A stretch of 64,000 nucleotides of DNA, taken from contig CM059193.1 of the NCBI GenBank assembly GCA_030323885.1, positions 57,618,042 to 57,682,041 on the forward strand, given 5' to 3'. The notes under the pieces were generated by a model that ran no database searches, was not told where the DNA came from, and saw only the letters and a list, made by a program, of their open reading frames with translations. Position numbers and translations under genes: made by a program. The stretch comes from Branchipolynoe longqiensis. Its lineage: Eukaryota; Annelida; Polychaeta; Phyllodocida; Polynoidae. Positions 43,599 to 54,160 of this stretch are shown here, one piece after another (within the stretch, counting starts at the first letter, position 1; each line of letters starts with the position of its first letter).

Positions 43599-44577
43599 AT
43601 ATACAGGTATTGCAATACCTCAGGGAGTTTGATGCCCCTGCCCTGCAGAGTTGTAAACCACTGCCTTGTGGTACAGGTTCTTGACAGAACAGAAGGCTAA
43701 AGGAGCAAACCCTAGACAGAAAACCATGTCACTGTGGCAGCATCAAGGGCGGTTGATGTATGGAACTCCTAACATCTCCCGACCAGCCACTGCAGGGACA
43801 AATAGTTTTGCGCCTGTCTGGACATGTTCTTGACGGTGTGAGACCTCTATTTGCTCCCCGAGAGAGTGCCGCTGGTAACTTGCAAAAGCCAGCAGCAACA
43901 CTTTTGCTGGCAGATTTCATTAAATGCATCATGGTTGACGGAAACAAGCTGAACTCTGTTCTGGAATTCACCTACCTCGGAAGCACTATATCAAGTGATG
44001 GACGCATTGATGCTGAAATACAGAGGAGGATGGCCAAGGCTAGCACATCTTTCGGACGACTACGCCAGAGACTCTGCAACAACAACCATGTGTCCATGTG
44101 GGTCAAAGGCAAGATCTACTGTGCAATCGTGCTATCCACCCTACTATACGGCGCCAAGGCCTAGACAGTGTACAGACGACAGGTGAAAAAGCGGCATGCC
44201 TTCATGATGCGACATCTGCATCCGATCATGAGGCTAACCTGGAAGGACAAAGTAACAAATAAGGAAATACTCGAACGGACAGGGCTGCACTCTATGGAAG
44301 ATCTTCTGATCAAAAAGAATCTCCGGTGGACTGGACACCTCATGAGGATGTCAACAGACAGGCTACCAAAGCAGATCCTCTACTCTCAACTGTCTTCTGG
44401 TTACAGAAAGAGAGGGTACCCTCATCTCTGGTTCAAGGATACCATCAAGAGAAACCTGAAGCTGAGAGACATTAAGACCGACTCGTGGACATCACTTTCA
44501 TTGCAAAGAGCTAAATGGAGAGCAACAGTCAAGTAATGAAAGCAGTCTTTGTCACATCATGACCGACAGCATGATTA
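43599..44577 (+). mobile_element. LINE-A-derived element: head plus RT C-terminal third
   Basis: The head is 43616-43926 (311 bases, one 5-base gap), joined to family A just before MVDGNKLNSVLEFTYLGSTI. The frame runs to ALLYGAKA-like sequence, where a TAG (44162) replaces the usual Glu-Ala-Trp region, and continues as KRHAFMMRHLHPIMRLTWKD to the stop near 44536. The GACCGACAGC end and a short ATGATTATGATG tail follow. It lacks the catalytic RT box and cannot move alone. Confidence 0.85.
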
Positions 44578-44580
44578 TGA

Positions 44581-44582
<2 letters not shown>

Positions 44583-44619
<37 letters not shown>
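44583..44619. repeat. (AT)n microsatellite
   Basis: A pure (AT)n run at the 3' side of the LINE derivative. Confidence 0.9.
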
Positions 44620-44622
<3 letters not shown>

Positions 44623-44770
44623 GCAGTGTAAGGACAAGCAACAATGGTAGACTGGCCGATATGATCATTTATTATATCAACAACTATGATCCACCTTTCA
44701 ATTATATATCTATATAGGCAAATGGCTGGGCAAACCTGCCACGGACGCGGGAGCGTCCCACCCAGCCAAC

Positions 44771-45751
44771 CTAATAAGTGTCCAGAACCGAAGCGACTTT
44801 CATGTCATTCAAGATACGGTCTGAGAGAGGGGTGCTAATGTACTGAAGCACAGTGTCCGAAGACCAGTCCCCCTTCTGCTTTATCTCTGCGATGCTGGCT
44901 CCCTGCAATGCCAAGAAGGTTGCCCCCCCTCTGCGAAGTGAATGGCATGACAAAGAGTCAAGATCCAGGCCCGCCGCCCCCGATAGGCCCTTGATGGCCG
45001 CCTGCATAGCCCTATACTCCAAAGGCGAAAATCCACCTGCAGGTGATGCCACCTAAAAAGCGGCATCACTGCTTGTTACATGAGTTTCCAGAAAATGTTT
45101 CCGCACCCAATAGGCTGCACACAAGTCTGCATTGCGCAAGGCAACCACAGGTATCAACAGCCTCTTCTGCGAAAACTGTATAGTCTTCGACTTTCTAACC
45201 GATATCATCATCCCCCAAGGGTAGAAACTGAAGTCCGAAAGGATGAGAACTGAGTCCAAGTCAGTTAACTGGCTCTTACGCAGTAGTCCGTGGAAACCTG
45301 TCAATAGCACTGCACGGATACAAATGTGCCCTAAACTACTTGACATAAACTCAAACATTGCCAAGAGGTCTTTCGGCAGAATAGGCGCCGTGGTCCTAAC
45401 TGAGCAACCCAGGACTCTTTTAGCTCCTCCCAATACTGTTTTCACTTGATGTGCATTATAGTTAATAGGCTCAGAGCCCTCAGACTTTAGAAAAAAATTT
45501 AAAGCACTCAAATAGTTTGTTATTGAAGAGTAAGACAAGATGCGGCTAAGCCAAGTGATGTATAAGGCGACCTGGGAGAAAGGGCAAGGAAGAGACGACA
45601 GAAGCCCACAGAAATAATCAATAAACTGGAAATATCGACGTAGTTGAGTCGAATGAGTAGCTCTCAAGTTCAGTGCATAATACTGGTCTGCCAATGCAGG
45701 CGCTTGCGCCTCCAATTCAGCTAAATCTGGAAAGAAATTCATCCTAATCAA
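44771..45751 (-). pseudogene. Tyrosine recombinase of a DIRS/Ngaro-like element, one in-frame stop
   Basis: The minus-strand frame of 326 codons contains a core-binding part (YYALNLRATHSTQLRRYFQF, then SSITNYLSALNFFLKSEGSE) and the catalytic domain. The first active Arg lies in GFHGLLRKSQLTDLD (about 45275), Lys in SVRKSKTIQFSQ, His-x-x-Arg in CHSLRRGGATF (about 44940) and the nucleophile Tyr in DTVLQYISTPL (about 44845). It would join circular cDNA into the genome instead of an integrase. A TAG at 45055-45053, between DAAF and ASPAGG, is the only interruption. The neighbouring RNase H lies directly upstream. Confidence 0.85.
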
Positions 45752-45779
45752 ACAAATCTATGAATAGGGTCAGCGCTTA

Positions 45780-46325
45780 TTATATGCTGACGCTCCCTGT
45801 TCCAGTCCATCTACTCATTGCATCACAAATGTTGTTATTCTTACTTGACAGATATACTGATGTAACAGAGAAATTATACTCGCAAGACTTCCAAAACAGT
45901 TCTTTCACCCAAGTCATTATAACTTTGTTAGAACAGTGCCCGGTGGCAAGCGCCGCACGGACAGTGGTGTTATCCGTGATAAACACCATTGAACGGTCTG
46001 CCCAGTCTGCTCCAACAGTCCGAAGCGCTTACCACCGCCCACATCTCTCTAATCCTCACAATTTGTATGTGAACTCGCATAATGATGCCCTAACTGAGGC
46101 CCAACTTCGGTTTGTACCGCTGTATCAAAAAACCCAGCACACCAGACGATCGCCCCGAACCCAGCAGTAGACGCATCAGTGTAAACTGATAACATTGGCG
46201 AATGGAGCCAAAGCATCTTAGCATAGCCGTTGAATCTGTCGACAAACCTAATCCACCAATGAATCTCATCGCGGATATATATATATATAATATATGAATA
46301 AAAAGATGTGTATGTGTCCACAGTT
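45780..46325 (-). pseudogene. RNase H region of the same YR element, frameshifted
   Basis: Minus-strand frames give SVYTDASTAGFGAIVW (about 46170), the first RNase H Asp block, and after a shift FITDNTTVRAALATGHCSNK (about 45975) and SKNNNICDAMSRWTG (about 45810). These match the RNase H order in DIRS/Ngaro elements. At least two shifts break it, and no RT is found to the right, where sequence ends in a (TA)n patch at 46278. RNase H then recombinase is the expected gene order. Confidence 0.75.
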
Positions 46326-47353
46326 TCACAATGTTGCCCTAGACATCCGGTTGGATATTACCTTCAGTACAAGTTCCGCCATTTTTACAAGAATCACATA
46401 AGGAACAGGCTTTACAGAAAAGCTTCTCTACATAAAGAAAATGGAGTATGGTGTACCAGTAGTGATGGTAATCTTCCGTGATGCATCAGGGTACATGCCG
46501 ACCTATGAACACCTTTAAAAGATAGCTATGAAATGCATTAAGGTTATTAGCGCTATCAAACAGGTTATGTAGATGTATCTATTATACATATTATTCAATG
46601 GTCTGGTCTGTGAAAAGTCATCACCCAGGTGGCTGCACCTTTAACTAGATCCAAAGGCATAAGCAAACAGCATAGACTGTCAACTGGGGCACAGGATTAT
46701 TTCTTCAAGATGCAAAGGCAGGAGAAATGATCAAACCGGGATACAAAAACAAAATGGGTGAAATCCTCCAAAAAACAAGAGACAACATCCGGGCTAACTG
46801 CCAGAAATCAAGGTAAGTGCCAAAGTTAATAGAAAAATAGAAACATTGTTAACAATAATAATAATAAAAATTATATAATAAAACAGGATAAATTAAGCCC
46901 AACTGAAGCTTACGCCACACCTGCTACGAGGCGGGCATAAACATAAACGGAGAAACTTTTACGACACGCCCATAGAATGAGCGAAATTTGTCGTTATGCT
47001 ATAGAAATTTAGAAAATGTACCCAAACTGATCATGTTGAAATGGCTCTGTGAAGAACCATAACATAATTTGCCACAATAAATCCTTTAATAATTATTCAA
47101 AGTCTACCGAATCGGATTATTTTAATTGTAAAATAAAATAATATCGGAATATATATATACTCAGCGGCCACCTTACTAATGCTGCACAGGAACAGTAATG
47201 TGACCGCATGCACTGGTGGCGCAAGCACCGACAGCAAATTAAGGTAGGTGACCACATAAATGCAGGCCGAGTAGTTTTAAATACAAATCCCAATTCCACA
47301 CTAAAAACCACCTCCAGCGCAAACAGCTATTTCGACCTGACTGCCGCACAAAT
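46326..47353. other. Non-coding stretch, may include the 5' UTR of LINE C
   Basis: No domain recognised. An (AAT)n patch lies at 46852-46870. The bases just before 47354 are continuous in composition with the LINE and may be its leader, but no ORF1 is present. Confidence 0.4.
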
Positions 47354-48253
47354 ATGGTGGAAGAGATTGATTGTAGACTAGGCAGAGGCATGCATTTTGC
47401 CCATCTAAACTGCCAAAGCGCCTACAACAAAATCGACAGCATTAAACTACACTTAGATATCTGTAAATTTGATGTGTTAACACTATCAGAAACATGGTTT
47501 CATGAACTGCATAGTGACCAACTACTAGAAATTGGTGGGTACAGGCTTGTGAGAGAGGATAGAAAAACACTGACCAATGCACAAATACAAAAGAAGGGTG
47601 GAGGAGTTGCAATATACACAAAAAAATACCTAAACTCCGAACATAAGCCATTACAAGAAGCAAACAGATCAGACACAAATATTGAACTAGTATGGACACT
47701 CATAAAAAATGAAAAACAAGCTAATATAGCTGTAGGGAGTCTATATAGACCGCCAAATGGAAACATCGAAGACTTCATCGCACAACTGGAGACATCCCTA
47801 GAAAGTGTGTCGAAACTGATGAAGGCGGAGATATTCTTACTAGGGGATTTCAACATAAACTACAAAACAAACAACAAAAACAAACACTCACTAGAGAACT
47901 TAATCAAAGGCAGAGGGTTAAAGCAAAAAATGAGTGAGCTAACAAGGCTTGGAGAAAACAGCTCGCTAATAGACCTAATAATAACAGACTCAAATCATAC
48001 CCACACCTCAGGAACAAGAAACTGGGGCATTAGCGATCATGAATTGATATATGTTACTAGAAAGAAAATAAAAACAAAAAACAAAACTACTCCCCGTATG
48101 GGTAGATCAGACAAAAACTACACAAAAGAGGCACTAGAAACTCATCTGAAAGAGAAAATTAAATTGAAATTTCCAACTGAGATAGGTATAAATGACCAAT
48201 GGAACAATATCATTGGGAAGTCAGAAAGCATCTGGACACTACTTGCCCAATAA
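47354..48253 (+). pseudogene. LINE family C endonuclease frame
   Basis: It starts with an ATG (47354) and encodes an EEP-type nuclease: HFAHLNCQSAYNKIDSI, LTLSETWFHE, GSLYRPPNGN, IFLLGDFNINY, SLIDLIITDS and GISDHELIYV, with all metal-binding and catalytic residues in place (Asn, Glu, Asp-x-Asn, Ser-Asp-His). The frame ends at 48253, overlapping the RT frame by 55 bases. Coding continuity switches near 48215 (NNIIGK in this frame, then VRKHLDTTCPIKK in the next), which fits loss of one base. Otherwise no stop occurs, so this is the youngest LINE in the window. Confidence 0.9.
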
Positions 48254-50178
48254 AAAAACTTAAAATCAAAAACAACCAAGACTCATGGGTAACCCCAGAA
48301 TTAATCAACCTAATTATGGACAAATATAAAACAGGCAAATTAGCCAAAGCAAGCAAGCGACTACTAGACATAGAAAACTACCACAAAGCAAGAAATCGTA
48401 GCCAGAAATCAGTGAGAAAAGCCAAAAGACGGTACATTGTCAAACAAGACCAGCAATGGGGAAAAAACTCACACAAATTCTGGAACAATGTGAAAATACT
48501 AATACCAAATAATAAAAAAAAAGAATGGATTACCCTTTACAACAACGAGGGGGTGGAAATCAGCAACAACGATACTGCTAATATAATGAACAAACATTTT
48601 TCAACCATAGGCAATAAACTATCCAAACAATTCAACACAAACTGGACCACGAAAGCGCAACAATTAAACACAGACATTGGAAATTGCACAACCACAATAA
48701 AAGAGATAAGTGAGCTCATAAAATCAATTGATTGCAACAAGCCTTCGGGCATTGAAAATACCTCGAGTATAGTATTGAAAGATGCATTCGGATGCATCCC
48801 AGATGTTATATGTGAGCTATACAAGAAATCGTTCACAGAAGGTACTTATGTGGACTGCTGGAAACTAGCCAAAGTAACACCGCTCCACAAAGGAGGGGAT
48901 AAACAGGTACTGGTAAACTATAGACCGATCTCCATACTCCCACTGCCTGGTAAACTAATGGAAAAAATAATGCATAGACATATTATGGACCACCTAAACG
49001 AACACAAAATATTAAACAGTAAACAGGGCGGTTTCAGAAAATACCACTCGACAATAAAAACAATTGCTAACTTAATAACTGATATTGCAAACAGTATCAA
49101 TAAAAAGAACCTAGTGGGTGCAGCGTTCATAGACTTCAGCAAAGTGTTTGACATGGTGGACCACCCTATCCTAAGGAGCACACTAACCCAAATGGGAATA
49201 ACGGGAGTAACAGGAAAATGGCTAGCGAGCTATCTAGAAAACAGAAAGCAATGCACCACAGTAAATGGATCCATATCCAATGAGGAAAAGATAACTTGCG
49301 GAGTACCCCAAGGGTCAGTCCTGGGGCCACTCCTCTTCCTCATATATATTAACGATCTAAACAACTGGCTAGAAATTGATAACATCCAACTATATGCAGA
49401 TGACACTGTGGTATATGCTGCAGGCAAAACAACCGAAGAAATAGAAACGAAACTGAATCTAACACTAACAAAACTAATCGAGTGGTGCCAACTAAATAGG
49501 ATAACCATAAACAATAGCAAGTCAAAAACAGTACTATTTGGTACCAGGCTAACAAGTAACGAGAAAATAAAGTGTCTTCTGGGAAACACCGAACTAGAAC
49601 AAGTAGACAACTACCGATATCTGGGAGTGGATCTAGACAGACACCTAAATTATGACCTCTGCATAACAAATACTATCAAAAAAGTAAACGATAAAATATG
49701 GCTACTGGCTAAGCTGAGATACTACATGACTGAAAGCATGGCAATTAAAATATATAAAGGCATGATCCTCCCCTACTTTGACTATGGCAATGTAGTATAC
49801 ATGGGAGGAAATACTAAACTATTAAACAAACTACAGGTGCTACAAAATAGAGCCCTCAAAGTATGCCTTCAGGTGAACAAAAGATATCCCACAATCGAAT
49901 TACACAAAAAATGCAATGCAACACTACTAACAAGTGGAAGGGAAACACACCTCAAAATACTGGCACACCATTACACCACAAAACCAGGCTACACAGCAAC
50001 CCCCCGTAGGGACACCAGGCAAATGGCAGCCCCAGTGCTACTGACAGCAATAAGTAACACCAACATTTATGAGAGAAGTGTGTTTGCCATGGCGGGACAT
50101 GCCTGGAATAATCAACCCACACAACAACGGGCAATCAAAAGCATGGACCACTATAAAAGGTCCTTAAAGAAAACATAA
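48199..50178 (+). CDS. LINE family C reverse transcriptase (CR1/Jockey-like), open frame
   Basis: About 655 codons are open. After the linker (DTTCPIKKLKIKNNQDSWVT) come RT blocks in order: WKLAKVTPLHKGGD, NYRPISILPLPGKLMEKIMH, KQGGFRKYHSTIKTI, AAFIDFSKVFDMVDHPIL, CGVPQGSVLGPLLFLIYIND, the catalytic QLYADDTVVYA (about 49400), NNSKSKTVLFG and YRYLGVDLDRHLNYD. The C-terminal part has ILPYFDYGNVVYMG and ends FAMAGHAWNNQPTQQ. The three catalytic Asp residues are present. The tail has no RNase H. One upstream frameshift separates it from the endonuclease, so the polypeptide as written lacks target cutting. Remnants at 15445 and 32850 belong to the same broad group. Confidence 0.92.
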   Translation: MEQYHWEVRKHLDTTCPIKKLKIKNNQDSWVTPELINLIMDKYKTGKLAKASKRLLDIENYHKARNRSQKSVRKAKRRYIVKQDQQWGKNSHKFWNNVKILIPNNKKKEWITLYNNEGVEISNNDTANIMNKHFSTIGNKLSKQFNTNWTTKAQQLNTDIGNCTTTIKEISELIKSIDCNKPSGIENTSSIVLKDAFGCIPDVICELYKKSFTEGTYVDCWKLAKVTPLHKGGDKQVLVNYRPISILPLPGKLMEKIMHRHIMDHLNEHKILNSKQGGFRKYHSTIKTIANLITDIANSINKKNLVGAAFIDFSKVFDMVDHPILRSTLTQMGITGVTGKWLASYLENRKQCTTVNGSISNEEKITCGVPQGSVLGPLLFLIYINDLNNWLEIDNIQLYADDTVVYAAGKTTEEIETKLNLTLTKLIEWCQLNRITINNSKSKTVLFGTRLTSNEKIKCLLGNTELEQVDNYRYLGVDLDRHLNYDLCITNTIKKVNDKIWLLAKLRYYMTESMAIKIYKGMILPYFDYGNVVYMGGNTKLLNKLQVLQNRALKVCLQVNKRYPTIELHKKCNATLLTSGRETHLKILAHHYTTKPGYTATPRRDTRQMAAPVLLTAISNTNIYERSVFAMAGHAWNNQPTQQRAIKSMDHYKRSLKKT

Positions 50179-50866
50179 TACACAACCACCTACTGAAGAA
50201 CCAATATCTCACCTGATCTTGGGCGCAGTCACTGCTTGCTGTGTTCTGGCACAAAAAGCAAAAGACCGGCCAGAAAAGATGGTAGATATTACAAATATAC
50301 GGAAACTAGCCCTACTAAGTACTAAGGAATTCGAAATGACTATCACCATAGGGCGCAGTCCGTCTGGGTATGTGTACTGGCACAAACCAAAGCAGAACCA
50401 GGCAGGCCACAGTCATGCATCCGAATCACCCTGAAATACGAAATGGCTAACCATACAACACAGCCATCCCACCTAGTCGCAGTCCTGAAGGGTCCAGGGG
50501 AGTTCTGGCACACTGGTGTACAATCTAAGGACAGGGCATGGGTGAAAGGATGCTGTAACAAACCACAATGGGATGGGATCCTCTCCCACAGGCCTGTATG
50601 TCATCTGCGTAGATGTACATAGTAGGCTAAGTTATCATATACAGGTTAGGAAAAAACTTGAAAATTAAAAAAAAAAACTAATATAGAAACTACTAACACC
50701 CAAAACGCAAAGGTTGGCCCGAGCAAGATCAGGTAAAGACTCCTGAGTGCGGGACCAGACCAATCCAGTACCACAGCTGTCCAGCGTTGAAAACAAGCAC
50801 CCTCACGGGAGTTTATACGTTATGGGCAGAATAAAAAACTTGTCACAAAAAAAAAAAAAAAAAGAC
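50179..50866 (+). other. 3' UTR and poly(A) tail of LINE C
   Basis: After the stop, the UTR holds three ~127-bp degenerate tandem units, each with CGCAGTC...CTGGCACA (near 50221, 50351 and 50475). An internal A-rich run follows (about 50670), then the conserved last ~190 bases, and a pure A run 50850-50866. Two 5'-truncated copies of this end exist, at 35100 and 51733. Confidence 0.8.
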
Positions 50867-50867
50867 T

Positions 50868-51170
50868 GGAATGTGGACGGTCAAACAGGGTTTGGACTGT
50901 AGACTGGACTGTGTATTGGTGTGTGGACTGTGGACTGGAGTGTGGCCTGTTAATTGGAGTGTGGACTGTGGACTGGAGTGTGGAGTGTCAACTGGAGTGT
51001 GGTCTGTCAACTGGAGTGTGGACTGTGGACGGGAGTGTGGACTGTTGACTGGAGTGTGGACTGTGGACTGGAGTGTGGACTAGAGTGTGGACTGTTGACT
51101 GGAGTGTGGACTGTAGACTGGACTGTGGACTGTGGACTGGAGTGTGGATGGTTGGGAGTGTGTAGTGTGG
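50868..51170. repeat. Minisatellite of GGACTG/GAGTGT units
   Basis: About 300 bases of ~18-19-bp units close to TGGACTGTGGACTGGAGTG, about 15 copies, starting right after the LINE poly(A). Frames through it give only Val/Asp/Trp/Ser repeats and are not real proteins. Confidence 0.9.
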
Positions 51171-51732
51171 ATTGGCTTGCATAACTCAGGTGCGCTGGGA
51201 TGGTGGTGGTGTTATAATAAAATTGACACGCTCTCTTACCTGACATGTCTTGTGATAGACAAATGGGAGCTGTGTGTGGACATATATATGTTTATATATC
51301 AACAACTTTTCTGTACCGTGGGCATGTCTATCTTCAGACAGGATAAATTAGTTCCAGAAGGTTTTATTCTAATGGCCACTAAAGGTATTCCTAGAAGCCA
51401 CCATATGTTGGCGAGCCCTTAGCACAGTACTTCACAGTGGCAGTCACCTTGCCTTTAAGCATGGTCACTTTTGCATTTAACTTCGATTTGGTTTTGTGGG
51501 TCAAACTGGCTGCACTAAACAGACAAAATGGAAAAAAGTCAGCTCAAGAAGACTTATTTGTCTGAAAGATACCAAGCACGCAATGGTGCAGACATACAAG
51601 TTTATTCACAAAAATACAACAGAAGTCTGAGACACACACTCAAGCAAACAGAAACATAAAGTGGCTAGTCTAGCTCTAGATGGTACAGCTAGGCCCCGTA
51701 AGTTATCCGACTACAACTTTATTTAAATTACA
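51171..51732. other. Non-coding stretch, nothing recognised
   Basis: No credible frame or repeat end. Confidence 0.45.
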
Positions 51733-52118
51733 TCCACAGCCATCCCACTTAGTCGCAGTCCTGAAGGATCCAGGGGTGTTCTGGCACACTGGTGTACTAT
51801 CTGTAACAAACACAATGGGATGGGAACCTCTCCCACAGGTCTGTATGTCATCTGCGTAGATGTACATAGTAGGCTAAGTTATCATATACAGGTTAGGAAA
51901 AAACTTGAAAATTAAAAAAAAAACTAATATAGAAACTACTAACACCCAAAACCGCAAAGGTTGGCCGGAGAAAGATCAGGTAAAGACTCCTGAGTGCGGG
52001 ACCAGACCAATCCAGTATCACAGCTGTCCAGCGTTGAAAATAAGCACCCTCACGGGAGCTTATACGTTATGGGCAGAATAAAAAACTTGTCACACAAAAA
52101 AAAAAAAAAAAAAAAATC
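51733..52118 (+). mobile_element. 5'-truncated LINE C copy (3' UTR only), poly(A)-tailed
   Basis: It begins in the third UTR subunit (CAGCCATCCCACTTAGTCGC) and ends in a pure A run (52097-52118). It matches 50457-50866 closely, with a deletion of about 20 bases near 51800. No target duplication was identified. Confidence 0.85.
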
Positions 52119-53090
52119 CCTACTAATTTGGAAACGATGATCACACCAGTTCATGTTGGCACAGTTATGATGCGACATATGAAGTTACATAAATACTAAG
52201 CTACTTTAAATATACTCTAAAAAATGGTTAGACTCAACGTTTATACATCCCTGACTAATTTGGAAAACAACGATCGCACCAGCTCTTGTTGGTACAGCTA
52301 TAGTGTGATCCTTTAAATTTTCTGAACAATTCGAAATACACTTTAGAAACGTGGTAGTGTGCCAGCTATCGATGGAACAGCTATGGAATACAAGACCGTG
52401 TAATACAAGTACATCTATTAGTTACACATACTGTGGTGGCTTTCATTTAATTTAATTTTAAAATATTGACACACTTTAGAATACACGAAACTACCAGCTC
52501 ACGGTGGTTCAGCTACGGTAGATCGTATAGTTAAAGCTGCATAGTCTGATCAAATATCAAAACCAAACCAATTATCTAGATTTGATTTTACATATCTAAC
52601 TTAGATACTGATGCACTTATTAAGCATTTGTTTCTGCGTAGAAGGCAATACTGTGTCAATTTAACAGAACCTGTTACTGCAGAAGTATGGTGTCAGAGTT
52701 TTGGCAAGATTGCCAAAACTAATTTTCCATGTTTGCACTCAAAATATCTCAAAAGTTTACCATTTAAAGTAAAAGTAACTTTGAACTAGTGTAAAGTAGA
52801 TACTAGTGATCAATCTAATATATTTATCTCAGAAAAAATACAGAAATTCAAAACCATCAGACAATGCAACTTTAATTTACATATTTATTTTGAATCTTAA
52901 CACATTTTGGAATACGCAACCTGTTGATGGTTTAGCTATGGTAGGTCGATGGAGTTAATTTACATTCTATTGGGTATGTTACTCAAATAATTTCAGCTAC
53001 AATAACTGTGCCTGTATTTTAAATAACCCAAATAAATGGTGGTTATGCCAGGTATCGCCGGATCGGCTTTGCTGCTATGGCATAGTTAAC
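52119..53090. repeat. Old higher-order satellite, alternating ~133- and ~82-bp spacing
   Basis: A motif like CCAGCTCNNGTTGGTACAGC followed by TATGGTAGRTCG recurs at 52146, 52279, 52362, 52494, 52920 and 53048. Subtracting the 345-bp MITE (52531-52875), the spacings are about 133, 83, 132, 81 and 128. That is a two-part unit of ~215 bp. Copies are well diverged. Confidence 0.6.
52531..52875. mobile_element. TTAAAG MITE (family M1), best copy
   Basis: 345 bases with ends TTAAAGCTGCATAGTCTGAT and ATCAGACAATGCAACTTTAA. TTAA is present at both ends. It interrupts the satellite at 52119-53090. Internal sequence equals that of 16444-16786 with about 80-85 percent identity by eye. Confidence 0.85.
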
Positions 53091-53105
53091 ACAATGATGC
53101 ACATA

Positions 53106-53305
53106 TACAGTAAAGCCTCACTAAATTGACCGACCAACGGACCAACATTAAATGGTCAATTTAGGGAGGTGGTCAACTTAGGGATTGTTTTGTATCGTTA
53201 TAATGGTATTGTATCAATGTATTGGCGATCGTTTGGGACCCAAATAAAGCGATCGATATAGGGTAGTGGTCGATCTGTGGAGGTGGTTGGTTAGAGAGGT
53301 TTTAT
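53106..53305. mobile_element. pogo/Tigger-like MITE
   Basis: It begins TACAGTAAAGCCTCACTAAA and then TTGACCGACC, and ends GTTAGAGAGGTTTTA with inner GGTCGATCTGTGGAGG and GGTCAATTTAGGGAGG. Ends starting CAGT...CCTC and stepwise GGTCAATTTAGG repeats are typical of pogo-group Tc1/mariner elements with TA targets. The 200-base length leaves no transposase. Confidence 0.65.
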
Positions 53306-53384
53306 TTATTGTTTTATTTTTTTTGGTACATTAGTTGTTTAAGCAGGGGAAATTTCAGTCGCAGACGACTGGTCTTCCTCATTC

Positions 53385-53550
53385 CACTGCTCCTTGCCCT
53401 ATCCTAGTAATGCCGAGTGTCTGGCTAGGAAGCGACAAGTATCAATTTTTAAGTCATTGGTTTGACTCGACCAGGATTCGAACCCACGACCCACGATCTA
53501 CCAGCACGGGAGACGGACACCCTAACTCATTCGGCCATCCCATCTGGTTA
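53385..53550 (-). mobile_element. SINE family S2, tRNA-like head only
   Basis: The minus strand carries the A-box region (TGGCCGAATGAGTTAGGGTG, about 53545) and the B box GGTTCGAATCC (about 53480), followed by the start of the body. The tail half seen at 27548 is absent. Confidence 0.7.
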
Positions 53551-54134
53551 TGTATATGTACATGTACATGTACATGTATATGTTACCATAGTAAATAGAT
53601 GGTAAAATAAATTATGTAACAATACCCAAACGTCGACTTGGTGACGAATATGATGAGCTGGAGGTGATTAGATTCCAAAGTTTATGACTTTATCACGCAG
53701 CTCGGGGGCAATGCACACATATACTGTTGGCTAAAGAGATGTGAATTGAATCCTCCAAGTAGCTTCGGTGATGCGTGGCCAAAATCCATCACCCAGCTTG
53801 GGGCAGTACACACAAGTACAGGGTGAATCTTTTATCTAAAGTCCATTGGCTATCGATCAAGACAGAGTAAAAGTTCTCTATGTCGGTACATCGTTTTCAC
53901 GAAACCGAGCAATTTACTAATAAATATACTATGCAATTTTCATCCAGTGACGGTTATAATGTAATAGACAAGAAATAAAACGGGTTTTTTGGGTAGTTCT
54001 TTTGTCCAAAACCGAAATTGTTCTGGTAAATGACGTATCGTGTTCAATTTACCTCCATAAAAGCTGGTGTTTAAACTACAAATCCTCAGTATGCCCTACC
54101 AGTTCTACATGTGCATATTATTATTGCACTGGCT
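53551..54134. other. Non-coding stretch with two small repeats
   Basis: (TACATG)n lies at 53555-53582. A diverged pair TTATCACGCAGCTCGGGG (53690) and CATCACCCAGCTTGGGG (53789) is ~98 bases apart. No gene seen. Confidence 0.5.
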
Positions 54135-54160
54135 ATTCACAGAGCTGCAGCTCTGTGAAT
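54135..54160. repeat. Perfect 26-bp palindrome
   Basis: Each half is ATTCACAGAGCTG and its reverse complement follows without a gap. Related AGCAGCTCTGC pairs occur at 60111 and 60160. Confidence 0.9.

Noticed and set aside
50871..51184. Long frames rich in Val, Asp, Trp and Cys on both strands
   Set aside because: They are translations of the GGACTG/GAGTGT minisatellite and change frame with the repeat unit.
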